From assembly GCA_030762935.1 (NCBI GenBank), contig CM060895.1, forward strand, positions 42,150,001 through 42,214,000: 64,000 nucleotides of DNA, read 5' to 3'. Made by a program: the position numbers and the translations under genes. Source of the DNA: Hymenopus coronatus. Taxonomy: Eukaryota > Arthropoda > Insecta > Mantodea > Hymenopodidae. The notes under the pieces are model-generated. The model was not told where the DNA came from and did no database searches. It saw nothing but the letters and a program-made list of their open reading frames with translations. Below, one piece after another: positions 1 to 11,159 of the stretch. The stretch's first letter is position 1. Every line of letters starts with the position of its first letter.

Positions 1-235
1 GCCTCAGTAGTATGGGCCTCACATTCAAAGGTCGCAACATCGAAACTTGCTTAAGGAGAGTTACCCGGATAAGGTTTATTTTTGAGGTTTTCTCTTATCC
101 TGAGAAAAAGAAGAATATCAATTAAATTTACGCTTCATAGATCCCAGATCATTTCAGCATCAGTTCACCGAGTCCATTCATAGATATGATCAACCAGATT
201 AAAAAGTGTTACGCTTAGCAAATTTAAATAACATA
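1..235 (+). mobile_element. SINE B copy 1 (tRNA-headed SINE, cut by window start)
   Basis: This copy aligns by eye with 25030-25260. Shared landmarks in order are a 'gcctcacattcaa' block, a 'gagttacc.ggat' block, 'gaggttttc.cttatcctgaga', 'ttcaccga.t.cattcat' and 'gaccaacca'-like sequence. The same order in both copies shows a dispersed family. The head, with a B-box-like 'ggtcgcaacatcgaaac', is decayed. The 5' end may lie outside the window. No protein is encoded. Confidence 0.6.
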
Positions 236-1560
236 AAAATATTAAAAAATATTCGCGGATATGACCATAGAAGTTAAACGGGGCTATACAAATTAAAATA
301 AATACATAAAAAAAAAAACAGCATAGTACATATTCTTCAATACAAGCGACTATCGACAGCATCGATGTGCCGCGGTATTAGCTCCAATCCTTCTAGCAAC
401 GCAAACTACTCGTATCAAGAAGACACAGGATAGTAATAGCAATGGAAGCTTTACTAAAAAAAGAAGCATATTCTGTAGAAATTTGGATAAATAACAAGGG
501 AAATAAATTAGTGAAGTGTCTAGCGTGAAGAGTGCCACTCTGTTTGGACGTTAAAGTAAAATACTGAAAGATGAAATTTGCATTTTAAGAACAATGGAGG
601 ATATGAAGTAGACAGAAAAAATAAATTGAGGAACATTTTTAAACAGGATATGCGAAAGAAGAAGAATAACGCTGGAACCGATCAGGAGGAGGGAAACAAA
701 TCGATGGAACATTGGATTTAAAGTGACTGTTTGCTAGGAGATGCACTGGAAGGAGACCAGGGATTGGGAAATAGTTTTGGGGTAGAGAGAGATGGCAAAT
801 GATAGACAAAACCATTTAAATGGTTCATATACAGATACTGAGAAAAATCGTTAGAGGAAGGAAGAAGAAAGGTCGATTTAAAGTAAAGAAGCTTTCCTCA
901 GACAGAAAATTATGATTGATTGCATACTTGACATTAATATGTTTTGTAAATGTTTAGTTATGGTATTTAGGGGCAATAGTATGCAGTTTTAGACGAAAAC
1001 ACCGTCGATTGCGTAATTACATTATATTAATTCTCTATGGACACCTATTAATACACCGTTCATTTTTAAAAGAACAGCAATATGTTAAATCACCCAAGCG
1101 CTACTTTTAACCTTGTTTCTTTATGCGTAAGTTTTACATTTTTAGCATGAAATTTCTTCCTTGCGCTTAAATTTTGCTAATTTATGTACATAATCTCTAG
1201 TATGTTAAATAGAGATTTGCATAAAATTGAACTAATAAACAAGGTAAATTTTAACCAACAACTTCATAAAAACAAAATTCTATTTATCCAAAACTAATAA
1301 CTTCAATTTAAATCAAATGCAACTTCCATTTATTTTCATTGCACTATGTATTAGAAAATGTCACTCTCATACTTGTCTGATAAATCTGAAAGCTCAAAGC
1401 AGAATTTGAAATTCTCATTTGTTTGCTAATTACAAATACCTATTTAATTATATTATATTAGATGCTATTTGAGTTAGATTTTTCAACTGTTGCACAGTCG
1501 TTTCTTTGTTTGTATTAAGTTTGTCCATTTTCAAGCAAATAGCTTAAAAGAAACAAAAAA
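236..1560. other. AT-rich stretch, nothing recognised
   Basis: No reading frame with family resemblance, no tRNA and no clear repeat is seen. The short frames at 165-538 on the minus strand are low-complexity and hydrophobic, as expected from AT-rich DNA. Confidence 0.5.
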
Positions 1561-1569
1561 AAAAAAACT

Positions 1570-2690
1570 GGAGTGTTTTATTTACATGATTTTTCGACAG
1601 AAAATTAAATAAAATGCTTATTCTTCTATGTACTGAATGCTAATGAATATAAATATTAACAGAAATAATCTCGTTACTTATTTCCTTCTACACACAAGGG
1701 AAATAAAGGACTACACTAGGCGTAAGCAATTTAAAATATTTTTAAAGCTGGTAGCCAAAGTAATGACATTCTAATTCCGTTCTCTTTGCTTGACTAGCTG
1801 AATGAAAAACGAATGGCGTATTCTCATTTGAGACATACATAAGTATGGGAATATTGGAGCCAAAAATAAAGAATATCTCGGAAAAAATATATCCACAATA
1901 ATGCATCTGACATAAATTGTGAGTTTCGAAGAGTTCTACATTTTTGTGTAGCAAGCTTTTGTCTTGCCGTGGATGAATGATGACACTGCTCGCCCGACCT
2001 GGCTTCGATCCCAGGGGACCACATATGGGAATTTTGGTTTACGAAGCGGTCGGTGTCTGGGCGCGCGCTTTCCCCCGACATTCAATCCACCAATCATTTT
2101 CCGGTCATCCATTTCGCAGTCATTTCATATCATCCACTTCTTCGCTTTCATTCCAGGCATTGGGTTGATCGCCCATCCTAATTTCTCTCTGATCCAGAGA
2201 CTCTGCTCCTCAGATCCCTGGCGCCGGCTAGTAAGCCCTGGGGGGAAGGGGTGTGAGTCCTCCATACGAGGAGGGTAAATAGAGAAAGCAAAACTAACTT
2301 TTATATAACTTACGCTTTACCAGTTATACAAAAATCATTCAGAATGAGGAGGACTTTAGAGAGAATTCCCAGAAAATTCAAAATATGCATTTTATATCTT
2401 AAACATTTGGTTTTAATCAAAAAGAAAAATGTTCGAAAAATAAAGGGTAGTTAGATGAATGGATTTTCCTGAAAATCTTCTTGTCGCATCCTTAGAAGTT
2501 ACTATTTAAATACCAAGTTCGGTACTTAACGAACTTTTCCTTTCGTGTTATGCTGTTCACAAATACACCGACACACTTTTTCTTAAGGTGTCCTCAAAAC
2601 ATATATCTCGGTATTAATATTTTTGGAGGAGTGTCATATCTTCCCTGCTATTCACATATATGTAGAAAAACTAAAAATGTTGAGAACTGA
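1570..2690 (-). mobile_element. Family A dispersed repeat, copy 1, interrupted
   Basis: Family A is a non-coding repeat of about 830-900 bp seen here in both orientations. 'Plus' orientation means it starts with 'ctttctctacac...tatagagaagg', then 'cccaaaaattcgatacc', 'aaaacgaaaagtc', 'tggctctaacgattttgat', 'ttttctgggaatag', 'aaccgtaagagat', and ends 'gtagagaaagtcatgtgaat'. This copy is reversed. It is split at about 1966-2300 by an unrelated tRNA-arm-bearing insert, and its two halves rejoin at the 'gtttaccagttat'-type block. It has no coding capacity; the short internal frames are fortuitous. The mobilising class is unknown. The 'ctttctctac'/'gtagagaaag' ends suggest short terminal inverted repeats, as in MITEs. 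Confidence 0.7.
1966..2300 (+). mobile_element. SINE-like insert inside family A copy 1
   Basis: A GC-richer block interrupts family A. It holds a T-arm-like hairpin, 'cctgg-cttcgatc-ccagg' at about 1999-2016, matching a pol III B box (GGTTCGATCC). A clear A box or acceptor stem is not seen, so the tRNA source cannot be named. The 3' part is rich in 'catcc/cattt' and ends near 'gaggagggtaaatag'. Small frames in it (104 and 63 codons) overlap the tRNA arm and are not credible genes. Confidence 0.45.
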
Positions 2691-2699
2691 GCCCTAGTG

Positions 2700-3284
2700 C
2701 CTCTTAAGAGACTATAGTTAGAAACATCTTGTAGAGCGTGAGGTAAGGTGATACATCAAGCAGTTTCACTAGCTGCAAGGAAATACGAAAGGTAATCCGG
2801 CCACTTTTATTGCATTCCAACATTGGTCCTTGGTCACCTGCAACGGGAAAATGCATCAAGCTTGATCAGGAAGTAGGTAAGCAGAATATTTACAGCGCTG
2901 CCTACTTTACAACACAGTAGATTCAGGATTTGCAAACATAGAAACAACACAACTAGTTTAATGAACAACTCTAGTAGGAGAGGAAAAAGAAGAATCCTGA
3001 TGTGGATATTCCACCTTGACAATTTATCCATATTGATGTTCTCGTAAAACGTGATTATTTTACCTACGCTGTTATTCTCGATGCATTTTTGCCTAGGAAT
3101 GAAGACTAGCAACAACTGCTTAGTTAAACACACACACATACATACATACATATATACATATAGATCTTATTCTCAAAAATGATTATAATCACTTTGATTG
3201 AAACATCATGTGTTTAAGATAAGTATCTTGACTTATGTATATGTTTAATTATATATATATTTTAAACTTATGTTTCAATCAAAA
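2700..3284. other. Unassigned AT-rich sequence
   Basis: Contains a short 'acacacacatacatacatac' tract (about 3128-3160) and AT-rich spacer. A 105-codon minus frame at 2834-3151 has no recognisable motif and overlaps the simple repeat. Confidence 0.4.
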
Positions 3285-3625
3285 TGTTCGAAAGATATTT
3301 CAAGTAAAGGGTAGTTTGGGGTGGGTGATTTTTCTTGAAAACCTTCTTGTCACATTTGTGGTATACACTGAGCTTAAATATCAAGTAGGTATTTAACCCA
3401 CTTTCTCGGTTTTAGTAGACACACTCGCACACATACAAACCCGCGCCCACGTGGATACACGGACACACACATTTCTTTTTTTTTTTTCTTTTTTTTTATA
3501 AGGATTTAGGGAGCCTCAAGAGCTGTATTTCCGGTAAAATCTCGGTATCGAATTTTTGGGTGGAATAAAATATGTTCTCTACCTACTATGTACACTTATT
3601 CATATGGTAAAGAAAGTGAAAAGTG
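3285..3625 (-). mobile_element. Family A copy 2 (partial, reversed)
   Basis: Starts at the 'gggtagtttggggtggg' block and runs through a CA-rich microsatellite (about 3418-3475) to 'cggtatcgaatttttgggtgg' and the 'ctctacctactatgtac' end. The other half of the repeat is missing. Confidence 0.7.
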
Positions 3626-3649
3626 GTACTACTGCTTTAGAAAATAATT

Positions 3650-3810
3650 CAATGTAAAGCGTGATTTGACTTTCTTGAAAAATCTTCGTGCAGCATCCTT
3701 AGAATACGCTGAACTTAAATAGCAAGTTTGAAGTTAAACTATTTTTGTTTTCGAGTTATGCTTTTATAGACAGATACACACGGGCGCTAGCAGAGGTATT
3801 TCTCAAAAAT
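3650..3810 (-). mobile_element. Family A copy 3 (fragment, reversed)
   Basis: Carries 'aatcttcgtgcagcatcc', 'acttaaatagcaagtttg' and a degenerate 'gagttatgcttttatagacagatacacac' segment. It stops where a plus-oriented copy begins at about 3811, so the two form a back-to-back pair. Confidence 0.6.
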
Positions 3811-4336
3811 GTTTTTTTTACTTTATGGACCATGTATATTAGGTATTATGTTCCACGCAAAAAGTCGACACCGAGATTTCACCGGAAATATGGGTTTTGA
3901 GCCACTGAATGATTAAAAAACAGATATCCATGTGTGTGAACAGAATAACCAAAAACGAAAAGTCTGTTGAATACCCAACTGGGTTTTTAAGTCAACCTCT
4001 TCCAAGGATGCAATACGAAGATTTTCAGGAAAATACCTCCACCCCAACTACCCTTTATATGAACATTTTTTGTTGATTTTTTTTAAAAACAGGTGCTAAC
4101 GATTTTGAATAAAACATTGTCAAGAATCTTTCATCACAAATAAAATATATTGCTTGAATTTTCTGGGAACAGTCTCTGAAGACCTCTTCGTTCTGGATGA
4201 CTTTTGTATAACTTGTAAACCGTAAGAGGTAAACCAACTGTATATCTCTTTAAACAATAAACTTGTCATATATGTGCTAAACTCTACATAATATAATATC
4301 GTATATATGTGCGTATGTTTGTGTGCATGGTTAACC

Positions 4337-4384
<48 letters not shown>

Positions 4385-4665
4385 TTTCAATTTTTAAAAA
4401 AAACTTAACATTTTCTCAAATTGAAGTCAACAGTCGTTTTATATCTCGTTTGTCTTACTCCTGTCCATGCAAAGAGAACCGAAATACACTTGTATCACAT
4501 AATGACCGGCTTTTATAACATTTGACTATTGCTTTAGCCAAGTGTATTCCCTTATTTCCTTTCTACTTACAAGGAAGCAAGATAAAGAATAATCTTTTAT
4601 AAGAACAGTTTGTTTGCAAAACAAGTAGACTAAATGACGTAAATGGAACACACCAGACTTTTGTA
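3811..4665 (+). mobile_element. Family A copy 4 (near full length)
   Basis: Landmarks in order: degenerate start 'actttatggaccatgtatatt', 'gagatttcaccggaaat', 'aaaaacgaaaagtc', 'gctaacgattttgaa', 'gaattttctgggaacag', 'aaaccgtaagag', then an expanded (TA)n tract, and the end 'gtaaatggaacacaccaga'. The (TA)n lies inside the copy, so the microsatellite arose after insertion. Confidence 0.75.
4339..4381. repeat. (TA)n microsatellite
   Basis: About 21 uninterrupted TA units inside family A copy 4. Confidence 0.95.
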
Positions 4666-5345
4666 ATCAGAGAACTTCAAAAAGTGTAGTTTCGGTGAAA
4701 AAATACGATTTTAGAGACTGTTGATTAATCAAGTACGTCACAGGCCGACCCCTGGTGGGTATGCAAGGACATGTAAAGGCCAATGATGTAGCTCTGCGTG
4801 ACCGCTGGACCTGGAGGCGCATTACACCTTGTTGGCATTGACAGGTTCCGATAAACTGTTCAAGAAGTGTTGCAATTGGCACCGTTAGGTTTATTCTTCT
4901 TATTTTTTAAATTACGATGCGCATAGGATAAGTATACCGGTATTCCAGCATTTAATTGGACATTAGTATTTCAATAAATCTCCCTGCTATAACAAGAAGT
5001 AAAGTGTTTACTTTCCTGATAGTTAAATGTTACGTGAAACATAATATTTCACACGAAAAACACCAAAGAGTAAACAGAAATACATTTCAACCATGAAAGA
5101 AAGCGAAGTAAATGGGATCTTTTCAGTTTTGCCGTTACACAATTCAGAAGTTATGTGGTAAAATCTGTAATGCTATTACATTATTGCAGTCTATAGGTGT
5201 ATTATTTAAAGCACGAGTGTTAATTATGCAAAAGAGTTGCATTGAATTCTACTTAAGTTTATGGACTCGTGCATTTGAGTCGGATGATGCACCATACCAC
5301 AACAGATATGCTGAGGAATGCTACCGTACAATTAGTTGTTCAATC
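4666..5345. other. Unassigned sequence, no gene seen
   Basis: A slightly GC-richer patch at 4735-4890 and AT-rich flanks. A 131-codon plus frame at 5112-5507 runs through the (TTA)n(TAA)n microsatellite and ends in poly-Leu/poly-Ile, so it is not a credible gene. Confidence 0.4.
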
Positions 5346-5349
5346 ACTA

Positions 5350-5416
<67 letters not shown>
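5350..5416. repeat. (TTA)n-(TAA)n inverted microsatellite
   Basis: About nine TTA units switch directly into about thirteen TAA units. The two halves are reverse complements, so the locus is a near-perfect palindrome able to form a long A/T hairpin. Confidence 0.95.
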
Positions 5417-5654
5417 TTATACTCTGCCTTTAGCTACAACGTCCTATCAGTGGCAATTTCCCTGTGGAACATTACTTCTTCGCAATGATGTTAACATGCG
5501 TAAATAAATTGATAAAAAGTTAATTGATAAAAAAAATAATAGTTAATAAAATATTATTGGAATAGAACAATATTTCATTTGAAGCTAGTCTAGGTACTTA
5601 AATAAATGTATTGTCATGTTATCGTTAGGTTTCTATTCACTTTTTTTTTTTTTA

Positions 5655-5828
5655 ATTTTTATTATTAGATCACACACACTCACACACACACACACACACA
5701 CACACACATTCACGCTCACATTCATATTTCAGACTCTGGGAAGGATAGGGAATAATCTAAATCGCTACTCCAGCCGGGAATCGAACTCGGGACCTCAGTC
5801 GCGTTACTGGATTTGATGTCCAGATAAG
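5655..5828 (-). mobile_element. SINE C copy 1 (tRNA-headed, reversed)
   Basis: On the minus strand the head (about 5828-5760) carries a B-box 'cgagttcgattcccgg'. The body is 'attccctatccttcccagagtc' and a long (TG)n tail; on the plus strand the CA tract is at about 5668-5708. The same head-body-tail order recurs at 23918-24065 and 38328-38480, which defines the family. Confidence 0.65.
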
Positions 5829-6970
5829 TGCAAACAAATGCGCGCGATAAACTCAGTCAGTATTGAATATGTCCCCTTTCAAAATGGGCATTCAATTTAG
5901 ACACATCCAATCACAACAAACTTGTTTACTTGTTATTCTAGTGACATTTGCTCATTGTTTAACTCATATTTCCTGACTGAGCAAGATGTCTGAGCAGTAA
6001 AGTGAACGGCTTGCATTCGGAAGGTCCCTTGTTTGGTTATCTTCATGTTTTTTGTTTGTTTTTTTTTTTCTGGTTGGAGGAAACATCTGCAGATTATATA
6101 ATACTGCAGACTTCCTGACATGTCATTTCCTTATCATGTTTCAGAGTTGAAGGCAAGTGGATGACGGCCGAAACGCGGTCGAGTTTGCTTTCCGACGTTC
6201 GGTGTGGGAAATGCCCTCAGAGAGACCTTTCCATTGGGAGAAGTAGGACTGTTGGGATCCTGAATCAGGAAGTAATATCTGGAGACATTAGGGACCCGGA
6301 TAGGCACCACGGACCTGTTTGCTTCATCCTCTCTTCCTCTGGAGATTTCCAGAAGTACAATAGACAACGTGTGGTTGATGCCAAAATCCTTCTCCGCTTC
6401 CTAGTAGTACGGTTGTGCTGGATTAAATGATAACGAAGGAAACCCATTTTTTGGTTTGGGGAATTCGGCAATGTTTTATGCAGTAACATTAATAAAAAAA
6501 ATGGAGATTCGCTAATAAATATACACTGGTGTACACTATTTCAGTTTTAATTTAAAATTTGCCCTCTGTTTATGTCTACAAAGTTAAAATATTCATTCAA
6601 CTCACATTCTGAATCTAGACCTTCCATTGCGATCCTATCTGGTGAAACCTGAAATAAACAGAAAAAAAAAGGGATTTTATTTGCTGGCAAAAATAATAGC
6701 TAGCATGTATTAATATCATAAAAATCGTAAACTGCTAGCGCTTCCATATTAAAAATTCAAAAATTTGCACTATTTACAGCTAATTTGAAAGTTTCTACCA
6801 AAAGTACAGAATTCGTAAACTGTTTCAAGCGTACAGTGACTTTTAAAATTAGACTGGGGCGTTGAACTTAGTGAGGGAAAATTTCATCTTTGTTAGATTG
6901 TATTAACTTTGGTCCACGTGCATATCCATAATTGTATAACCTTCCTCCGTATCTCTTAACTGCGGTGTGA
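5829..6970. other. Unassigned stretch, nothing recognised
   Basis: A somewhat GC-richer segment at about 6150-6430 yields overlapping short frames on both strands with no motif I recognise. The rest is AT-rich. No RNA gene seen. Confidence 0.4.
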
Positions 6971-7072
6971 CTAGTCACCTGTTATTGGCTGCTGTGGTGG
7001 AATAGGTGGTTGTGCGGTATAAAATATTTCCTTATTTAACATGAATATTTAATATTAATATCTCCTAAGATA

Positions 7073-7182
7073 GTGATTATTTTAATTGTTTTCTCATAGA
7101 AACCGTGAGTAGGACAGGACTTGGATAAGTAGAATCAGACTGAAAAATTCTATGGCATTGAATTTTTTAGTCTGACTCTACC
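7073..7182. mobile_element. SINE E fold-back derivative with 14-bp target duplication
   Basis: The insert is flanked by the perfect direct repeat 'tatctcctaagata' at 7059-7072 and 7183-7196. Inside, the SINE E body motif appears once inverted ('agaatcagactgaaaaatt') and once direct ('aattttttagtctgactct'), about 20 bases apart, so the transcript would fold into a hairpin. The tRNA head is absent. A 14-bp duplication is typical of LINE-driven retroposition rather than DNA transposition. Confidence 0.75.
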
Positions 7183-8015
7183 TATCTCCTAAGATAATTG
7201 CCAAATTTATATATCTAAAATTCGCAGCAATTTTATGAACAAATTCTTATACGAGGGTCCTTGGTTTTAAACCTGCCTCTCGAATAACAAAAGTAGAAAC
7301 ATCTGCCACAACGGATTGCTTATATCGCTCTTATCACTTGATCTTGTACTGGATAGTGTAATCGTCATTCAAAGGTGTGCTTAGCCAACCAGAAGAAAGG
7401 GGAAGGGAACTGTGCGCGGAAAGTTTACTATCACCGGGACAAGTTTATAAGAAACAAGAATTAATAACTTATTATTGATTGTTGTGGTGGAGTAGACAGT
7501 TGTGCAGTACAAACTAGTTCTTTATAACTTGATTATCCGAAAAGAATTGTCAAATTTTGATTTTCATAACACATGAATTCAAATATACGTATTATGTAAC
7601 GGGTTAATGTGTATAAAATCAGTGTAAAGTTTTATCAACAAATAAGTGGGAGGATACTTTGCTTCAAACTTACCTCTCAGGATGTGCATGTTTATCTGTC
7701 ATGATACAGAATGTTTATATCGCTATTAACGCGCATCCTTGCGTATCACACGACTTGTTCATCGTGCAAACGTGTACATCAGCCAATCAGGGGAGAGAGG
7801 AAGGCAACGCAGCGCGGGATAATACATCTCTACGGGAAAACGTTATAAGAAACAAGGATTAGTCTCACCTCTCACTGGTTTCTGTGGTGAAATAGGCAGT
7901 CATGCGGTGCAAAATAGTCCCTTGTTTAACTTGATCATTTATACTGGCTGATTCTTAACATTTTGCTCATATCGTAAATTTATGCATTTGTGTTATAGGT
8001 AATTGGAAGCTATGT

Positions 8016-8360
8016 TTACAATGGAGAAAAGATCAGCTGTCGCTTTCGCTCGTATGCGAGGATTCATTACGCGCAGGTTCCAAGAAGAATTCACTAGAAA
8101 GTTCAAGAAATCAGGACCTAGCAGACAGGCTTACACATCTGGTACTGAAACGGACGGGATCTGTTGCTGATGAGGCGATCATTGTTCCTGGTCACCTCAA
8201 CGAAGTCTTCCCTGGTAGGTGGATCGGTCGTGGTTCACCGAGAATTTGGGTGGCCCGCTCTCCAGATCTGACACCACTAGACTTCTTGTCTGGGGTTTCG
8301 TCAAGTCCAAAGTGTATGCAGTGACGATAACACCTTATGATGGAGTCTGTGCTGTGATTT
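8016..8360 (+). pseudogene. Tc1/mariner-superfamily-like transposase fossil
   Basis: The decayed frame at 8202-8290 reads EVFPGRWIGRGSP followed by ARSPDLTPLDF, with the Asp codons of SPD and LDF at 8265 and 8280. This matches the conserved block around the second catalytic acid of DDE transposases in the mariner/DUF4817 group found in insects, where 'PRSPDLTPLDFFLWG' is typical. A one-base loss just after LDF destroys the 'FLWG' that should follow. An upstream piece near 8034 (MEKRSAVAFARMRGFITRRF) could be the N-terminal part, with most of the middle deleted. The fossil interrupts unit 3 of the surrounding 400-bp tandem repeat, so it arrived after that array formed. Non-functional. Family assignment rests on the one motif. 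Confidence 0.65.
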
Positions 8361-9121
8361 AGAGGGCCACCTTATTGAAATGTACTAAGTTTATCATCCA
8401 GTAGTCATTACTTTCAATTATATAATAAAAGACTTCGTATAAAACATTGTTTTGACGAAAATATCAAGAGATTTTTGTATTAATATATCCGAAGAGAAAT
8501 GTCAAAATGTTATTCTTATAACCGTATAAAACACACATGTTAATGTACAGAGTGAATATATACAAAATACGTGTAAAGTTTTATCAATAAATAAATGAGA
8601 GAATTCCTTGCTTCAAACCTACTTCACTCAGATGGCGATAGCACGTGAATCTCTCAAAACAAGTGTTTTATCGCTTTTATTGCCTATGCTTGTTTGTCAT
8701 CATTTGAATATACATATTAGCCATCAGCGTAAAGGGGAAGTTGACCCAGCGCGGAATGACCATCTCTACAGGGAAAGGTTATAAGAAACAAGGATTAGTG
8801 TCTCATAAGCTCAACTTACAAAACAGGAACCAATACCGGTATCCAGTGACGTGGTGATATTTATCACTGCTTTGAATCGAATGTGTAACGGCCTTGGTCA
8901 GGAGCCATGTGCAGACATATCACGCGTCTACCGGACCGTTGCTACATGTGATTATAGTTGGAAAACTTCCTTCTCTGCATAATGCAAATATTCAGGCGAG
9001 ACTCACGTGTTAATAGTAAATACCGATTTCTCAACTTGCTTGACAACATTAACGTCTCTGTCTTGTGTTTTTTGTTCTGCTTTGAAAAAGCTTTAACTGC
9101 ATTTTCTAAATGTTTTAATCT

Positions 9122-9950
9122 TTTTACTTCCTCCACGCGTACATAGTGTATAGTGAAGGTATTGCATTCCACCCAAAAATTCGATACCGATTTTTCACTG
9201 GAAATAGATGTTTTAAGATCCTCTGTATCAAAAAAAGCATTTTGGAAAAATCTCCATGTGTGTGTTTGTATACGTGTGTCTGTGAACACACAACTCTGAA
9301 ATGAAAAGTCGATAAAAGACCAAACTTGATATATAAGTTTAATATCTTCCAAAGATGCGACACGAAGATTCTGAGGAAATTCCTTCCACCACAAAGTACC
9401 CTTTACATAAAAATTTTTGATTTTCTAAAAAGTGGCTCAAACGATTTTGATTAAAATATGTATATTCAAGACATTTACACGGCAAATATATCTTGAACTT
9501 TCTGGAAATAGCTCCTGAAGATCTCAGTTTTCTGGATGAATTTTGCATAACTACTAAACCGTAAGAGATAGACAAAAACTTACTACACAAAAAATGTAGA
9601 CCTCGTTAAAACACACAATTTATGCTATAAATATTTCGTAGAGTTGACCATTTTGAGATATTCCTTGTTATTTGTTTCAGTTTTAAAATGCTTAAAACTT
9701 TTCACATACGGGAGTTTGTAAACTCACGGCAATGCATAGAAACGAGTTTCATCCAAAAGGCAACCAACTTTTAAAAGATTTGACTATTGTTTTAGTGAAT
9801 GCCCTTATTTCTTTTCTGCTTACAAGAAGGCATTTCTGCTGATGTTTATCTCGATTAGCATGATGTAGATAGAAGCATACGTTTTTTAACAGTACTTTTT
9901 TACAGACATGTAGAGAAAGTCATGTGAATGGAACACATCAGATTGTTTAT
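9122..9950 (+). mobile_element. Family A copy 5 (full length)
   Basis: Complete from 'acttcctccacgcgtac...agtgaagg' through 'cccaaaaattcgatacc', a TG-rich stretch (about 9255-9290), 'gattttgattaaaatatg', 'aaaccgtaagagatagac' and 'gtagagaaagtcatgtgaat' to 'cacatcagatt'. It is one of the best copies for defining both ends, at about 830 bp. The 150-codon minus frame across 8942-9394 is a chance frame over this repeat. Confidence 0.8.
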
Positions 9951-10914
9951 TTCAAAGCTTTTTACTTGAGAACTGCCACACTTAATACGAACAAAGAATT
10001 GACTGTGCCAAAGCTAAAGTTCTAGTTCAAATAGTTTCTCACATAATATAATTAAGGCACATTGGGAGTCAAATTTTGACTACATTCGGTCAAAAAATCG
10101 AAAAGTGCATTTTTATAGAAAATAATTTAGCTGGCATTCCCTTTCTTCGGGCATTGCAGACATTTAAATATCGTAAAGTACACCAGTTTCATAGAATACT
10201 ATTTCATAAAGCAACATTTTTATCAAAACTACATTTTCACACTTTCAAAATCTTCCAGGCTTCTCAGTTCTTATTTAAATACAATTAACATTTACCAGAA
10301 TGCGCAAAAGTAGCTCTTGTAATATTAAAAACGACAACATTTTATTAACACTAATAGAACATTTTCAAAAAATTTACGAAAATATAATTAATATACATTT
10401 TTTTTCCAAAGTCTATAGAACAATCTTGCGTATTAAGGGTTTGCGGTTGACTTTCTAGCGCTGTATAGTGGTATCAATTTAAGGCATTTTTAAGGTCTCT
10501 GATTGCCTTGTTGTAGTTTGTTATGTGAGGAAGATAACGAATTTGCTTTGGATTGTCATTTTTCACCATAAACCATTAACTAATATAAAATCCCGCTTAA
10601 GACACCGAAAGCTTTGGGAGTGCCACCGTCAGCTGAAAAATGTATAGTTCAATATGGTGAATAATTTCCACTTGTAACTAGTGTATAACATCATATAGTA
10701 ATTTACATCGTGGTTTAGATTTACTAGAACCCCATCTAAGATGCTTACAGTTAAAGTTGCCCCCGACCAAATAGTTTTTCCTAAGCTCATGAAGTCTTTC
10801 CCAAAATCAAATTTAGTATTTTATTTTGAGGCGCCGAATAGAATAGTCCAACTTGAAGTATGACTAAAAAAAAAATTGTAAATGGCGTGTTATTTATGGA
10901 CGCTCTTTAACTAC
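9951..10914. other. AT-rich stretch, nothing recognised
   Basis: No RNA gene, repeat family or convincing frame. A 70-codon plus frame at 10076-10288 has no recognised similarity. Confidence 0.45.
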
Positions 10915-11148
10915 TATGGTTCTCAGCGTCCCATTCTAAATTGGGCGTGAAAGGCCGCTTAATTTTGCTCAGAGGCCTCTCTATCAGGCTTGAGATTCTT
11001 TTACGTGCCGTAAATCTACGACACGGGACCAACGGCTTTACTTCCCGAAGGAAGCCATGCTAAGGGTTTTTATATCGTCCTCCACCGGGTTTGAACCCGC
11101 GACCTTGGGCATATGTTAGCATGGTAACCATTACACCACGGAGGTATG
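10915..11148 (-). mobile_element. SINE G (tRNA-headed SINE)
   Basis: Reading the minus strand from about 11148, the head is tRNA-like: stem start 'cctccgtgg', A box 'tggtgtaatgg', B box 'gggttcaaaccc', closing stem 'ggagg'. The body then contains 'cgtgtcgtagatttacgg' and 'cacgtaaaaga', a block I recall from insect SINEs, and runs to about 10915. The pol III boxes are intact enough that transcription is possible. No clear poly(A) tail or target duplication was found. Confidence 0.7.
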
Positions 11149-11159
11149 ACTGAGTAAAG

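Larger units (their letters stand above)
6975..8830. repeat. Tandem repeat of about 400 bp, three units, twice interrupted
   Basis: Three direct copies of one unit are seen. Marker 1, 'tgtggtgga.ta...gttgtgcggta', occurs near 6995, 7480 and 7880. Marker 2, 'cttcaaacctacctctca', occurs near 7265, 7662 and 8611. Marker 3, 'ttataagaaacaagga', occurs near 7446, 7842 and 8778. The first unit is interrupted by a short fold-back element (7073-7182) and the third by a transposase fossil (about 7960-8470). No coding potential is evident. Confidence 0.75.

Noticed and set aside
5112..5507. 131-codon plus-strand frame
   Set aside because: Half of it is poly-Leu/poly-Ile from the (TTA)n(TAA)n microsatellite.
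8942..9394. 150-codon minus-strand frame
   Set aside because: It lies across the 5' end of family A copy 5, and other family A copies do not keep this frame open.
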